Assembly: GCA_964558365.1 (NCBI GenBank)
Contig: CAZLCC010000001.1
Span: forward strand, 1 to 14,663
Source of the DNA: CAZLCC01 sp964558365
GTDB taxonomy: Bacteria > Patescibacteriota > Saccharimonadia > Saccharimonadales > Saccharimonadaceae
Length of the DNA stretch: 14,663 nucleotides
Reading direction: 5' to 3'
The translations under genes were made by a program, and so were the position numbers. Every line of letters starts with the position of its first letter. Positions within the stretch are counted from its first letter, which is position 1. Positions 14,204-14,663 of this stretch are shown piece after piece. The notes beneath the pieces are model-generated. The model did no database searches. It was not told the origin of the DNA and saw nothing but the letters and a program-made list of their open reading frames with translations.

Positions 14204-14251
14204 ATACTTTTATATTACGCTTCTGAACACTGCTAGTTAAGCATACTTTTA
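14204..14251 (-). promoter_or_regulatory. Promoter of the RRM gene flanked by a direct repeat
   Basis: On the minus strand, TTAACT (14240-14235), a 17-nt spacer and TAATAT (14217-14212) give a plausible promoter with its start near 14205 and a ~52-nt leader. The 9-mer TAAAAGTAT occurs twice, at 14251-14243 just upstream of the -35 and at 14212-14204 over the predicted start. Confidence 0.45.
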
Positions 14252-14274
14252 GTAAAATAGCTAGGACAAAGCAC

Positions 14275-14303
14275 TTGTGTTTAGAAAAAAATTATGACAT
14301 GAT
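14275..14303 (+). promoter_or_regulatory. Weak promoter candidate for the small RNA
   Basis: TTGTGT (14275-14280), a 17-nt spacer and CATGAT (14298-14303, four of six matches to TATAAT) would start transcription near 14310, just before the first helix of the candidate RNA. The -10 box is poor. Confidence 0.35.
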
Positions 14304-14308
14304 GAAGA

Positions 14309-14433
14309 GGTTAGCTGATGCGCACGGAGGCTCTTTGCGCTAGAAAACAAAAACCAGATAAAACAAAAAGCCTCGGGTGGGCGCGCAGCAGCTCACGAAT
14401 AAAACACCTCCTTTGAAGAGGTGTTTTATCTTT
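14309..14433 (+). ncRNA. Candidate structured small RNA, no known family recognised
   Basis: A long helix is visible. AGCTGATGCGC (14313-14323) pairs with GCGCAGCAGCT (14383-14393) over 11 positions with one A-G mismatch. GAGGCT (14327-14332) then pairs with AGCCTC (14369-14374) across an internal loop with a G-rich right side (14375-14382). The 36-nt apical loop (14333-14368) is strikingly A-rich. A strong terminator hairpin follows at once. The unit has a possible promoter, structure and terminator but no credible ORF; only a 14-codon frame at 14299-14343 without an SD is present. It lacks the SRP RNA tetraloop signature and does not look like tmRNA, 6S or RNase P RNA. Confidence 0.5.
14399..14433 (+). 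terminator. Intrinsic terminator upstream of tRNA-Ala
   Basis: ATAAAACACCTC (14399-14410) pairs perfectly over 12 bp with GAGGTGTTTTAT (14418-14429) around a 7-nt loop, followed by CTTTGTT. It ends the upstream transcription unit, and its loop and right arm hold the -35 of the tRNA promoter. Confidence 0.85.
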
Positions 14434-14441
14434 GTTACAAT
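14413..14441 (+). promoter_or_regulatory. Promoter of tRNA-Ala
   Basis: TTGAAG (14413-14418), a 17-nt spacer and TACAAT (14436-14441) predict a start near 14448, only about 4 nt before the mature tRNA 5' end. The -35 lies in the loop and right arm of the preceding terminator. Confidence 0.65.
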
Positions 14442-14451
14442 AACGGTTCGA

Positions 14452-14528
14452 GGGGCTATAGCTCAGCTGGCTAGAGCGCTTCGCTGGCAGCGAAGAGGCC
14501 TGCGGTTCGAATCCGCATAGCTCCACCA
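14452..14528 (+). tRNA. tRNA-Ala (anticodon GGC), CCA encoded
   Basis: A complete cloverleaf of 77 nt includes a genome-encoded CCA (14526-14528). The acceptor GGGGCTA (14452-14458) pairs with TAGCTCC (14518-14524) and contains the G3-U70 wobble, the alanine identity element. The D arm is GCTC/GAGC. The anticodon stem CTTCG/CGAAG encloses loop CTGGCAG with anticodon GGC at 14486-14488, reading GCC and GCU codons. The T arm TGCGG/CCGCA encloses TTCGAAT. The discriminator base is A73. It is transcribed alone from its own promoter, with a hairpin downstream. Confidence 0.97.
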
Positions 14529-14541
14529 TAGAGTGAAAGTT

Positions 14542-14584
14542 AGAACCTCCACGCGCGAAAACCGCCGTGGGGGTTCTTGCTTTT
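14542..14584 (+). terminator. Terminator-like hairpin after tRNA-Ala
   Basis: AGAACCTCCACG (14542-14553) pairs with CGTGGGGGTTCT (14566-14577) over 12 bp with one G-T pair; the loop is 12 nt and is followed by TGCTTTT. The T-tract is interrupted, so it may be a weak terminator or may serve a gene entering from the right on the minus strand. Confidence 0.6.
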
Positions 14585-14663
14585 GCACCGGAATTGGTCG
14601 CGGCCACGACGGGCTGGCCGCCATCGTCCACGAGCTGCTGACGCAGCCACTCCACGTCGAGCG
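14585..14663. other. Abruptly GC-rich sequence at the window edge
   Basis: By hand count 14589-14663 is about 71% GC, against roughly 40% in the rest of the window. On the minus strand a frame entering from the right edge has about 24 codons with mostly G or C in the third position, ending at the hairpin. It could be the tail of a foreign gene, an element integrated next to the tRNA, or an assembly junction. No product can be named. Confidence 0.4.

Noticed and set aside
14299..14343. 14-codon frame MMKRLADAHGGSLR as a leader peptide for tRNA or an attenuator
   Set aside because: There is no SD, it overlaps the predicted promoter box, and the tRNA has its own promoter after the terminator. 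It remains only a remote possibility.
14303..14422. TGAAGAGGT repeat (14303-14311 and 14414-14422) as an antiterminator switch
   Set aside because: The alternative pairing of GAGGT with ACCTC is only 5 bp against a 12-bp terminator, and the first copy probably lies partly upstream of the transcript start.
14311..14655. Minus-strand 114-codon open frame running through the tRNA gene
   Set aside because: It reads antisense across the whole tRNA-Ala and the terminator hairpin, producing the familiar artefact peptide seen opposite tRNA genes. Only its first ~24 codons, outside the tRNA, might be real, and these are treated as the GC-rich edge.
1..14663. CRISPR array, insertion sequence, or other defence system
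   Set aside because: I see no regularly spaced repeats, no transposase or cas-like reading frames and no flanking inverted repeats of IS size.

Overview
The window (about 42% GC by eye, except its last ~75 bases) looks like a chromosomal housekeeping stretch from a reduced-genome bacterium of the Candidate Phyla Radiation, most likely Saccharibacteria (TM7). This is an inference from overall protein character: core-machinery proteins that are clearly bacterial but deviate at normally invariant positions, an S12 with the longer Firmicutes-style N-terminus, a LemA-HtpX pair, a type IV pilin-like protein, and very tight gene packing. No marker in the window proves it. The standard genetic code fits every gene. 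Of the 13 protein genes, ten end in TAA, three in TAG and none in TGA.

Layout. (1) Positions 1-4466: the 3' end of rpoB overlaps rpoC by one base (stop and start share TAATG), and a strong bidirectional hairpin terminator follows. (2) Positions 4467-5024: a small three-helix membrane protein of unknown function on the minus strand, with its own terminator-like hairpins and a promoter back-to-back with the next operon. (3) Positions 5116-8235: a str operon of rpsL, rpsG and fusA with an extended -10 promoter and a ~107-nt leader. tuf does not follow fusA. (4) Positions 8268-8635: an orphan type IV pilin-like gene whose promoter sits almost on its start codon. (5) Positions 8638-13836: a compact five-gene operon of lemA, htpX, a six-helix membrane protein, ligA and a MazG-like/DUF1653 fusion. 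Gaps are at most 27 nt, the last two junctions overlap, and a terminator follows. (6) Positions 13851-14153: a minus-strand single-RRM RNA-binding protein. (7) Positions 14275-14528: a candidate structured small RNA with its own terminator, then tRNA-Ala(GGC). (8) Positions 14529-14663: a hairpin and then abruptly GC-rich sequence at the window edge.

Most of the window makes the transcription and translation machinery (RNA polymerase beta and beta', S12, S7, EF-G, tRNA-Ala), with DNA ligase, membrane-protein quality control (HtpX), probable nucleotide-pool cleaning and a surface fibre subunit nearby. The most unusual content lies inside the conserved proteins. The beta' subunit has lost the cysteines of both zinc sites, EF-G has altered G4 and G5 guanine-recognition motifs, and S12 has proline at the position of the streptomycin-resistance lysine. 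The 14.2-14.5 kb intergenic region, with a candidate ncRNA whose terminator loop contains the tRNA -35 element, is the best place to look for something undescribed.
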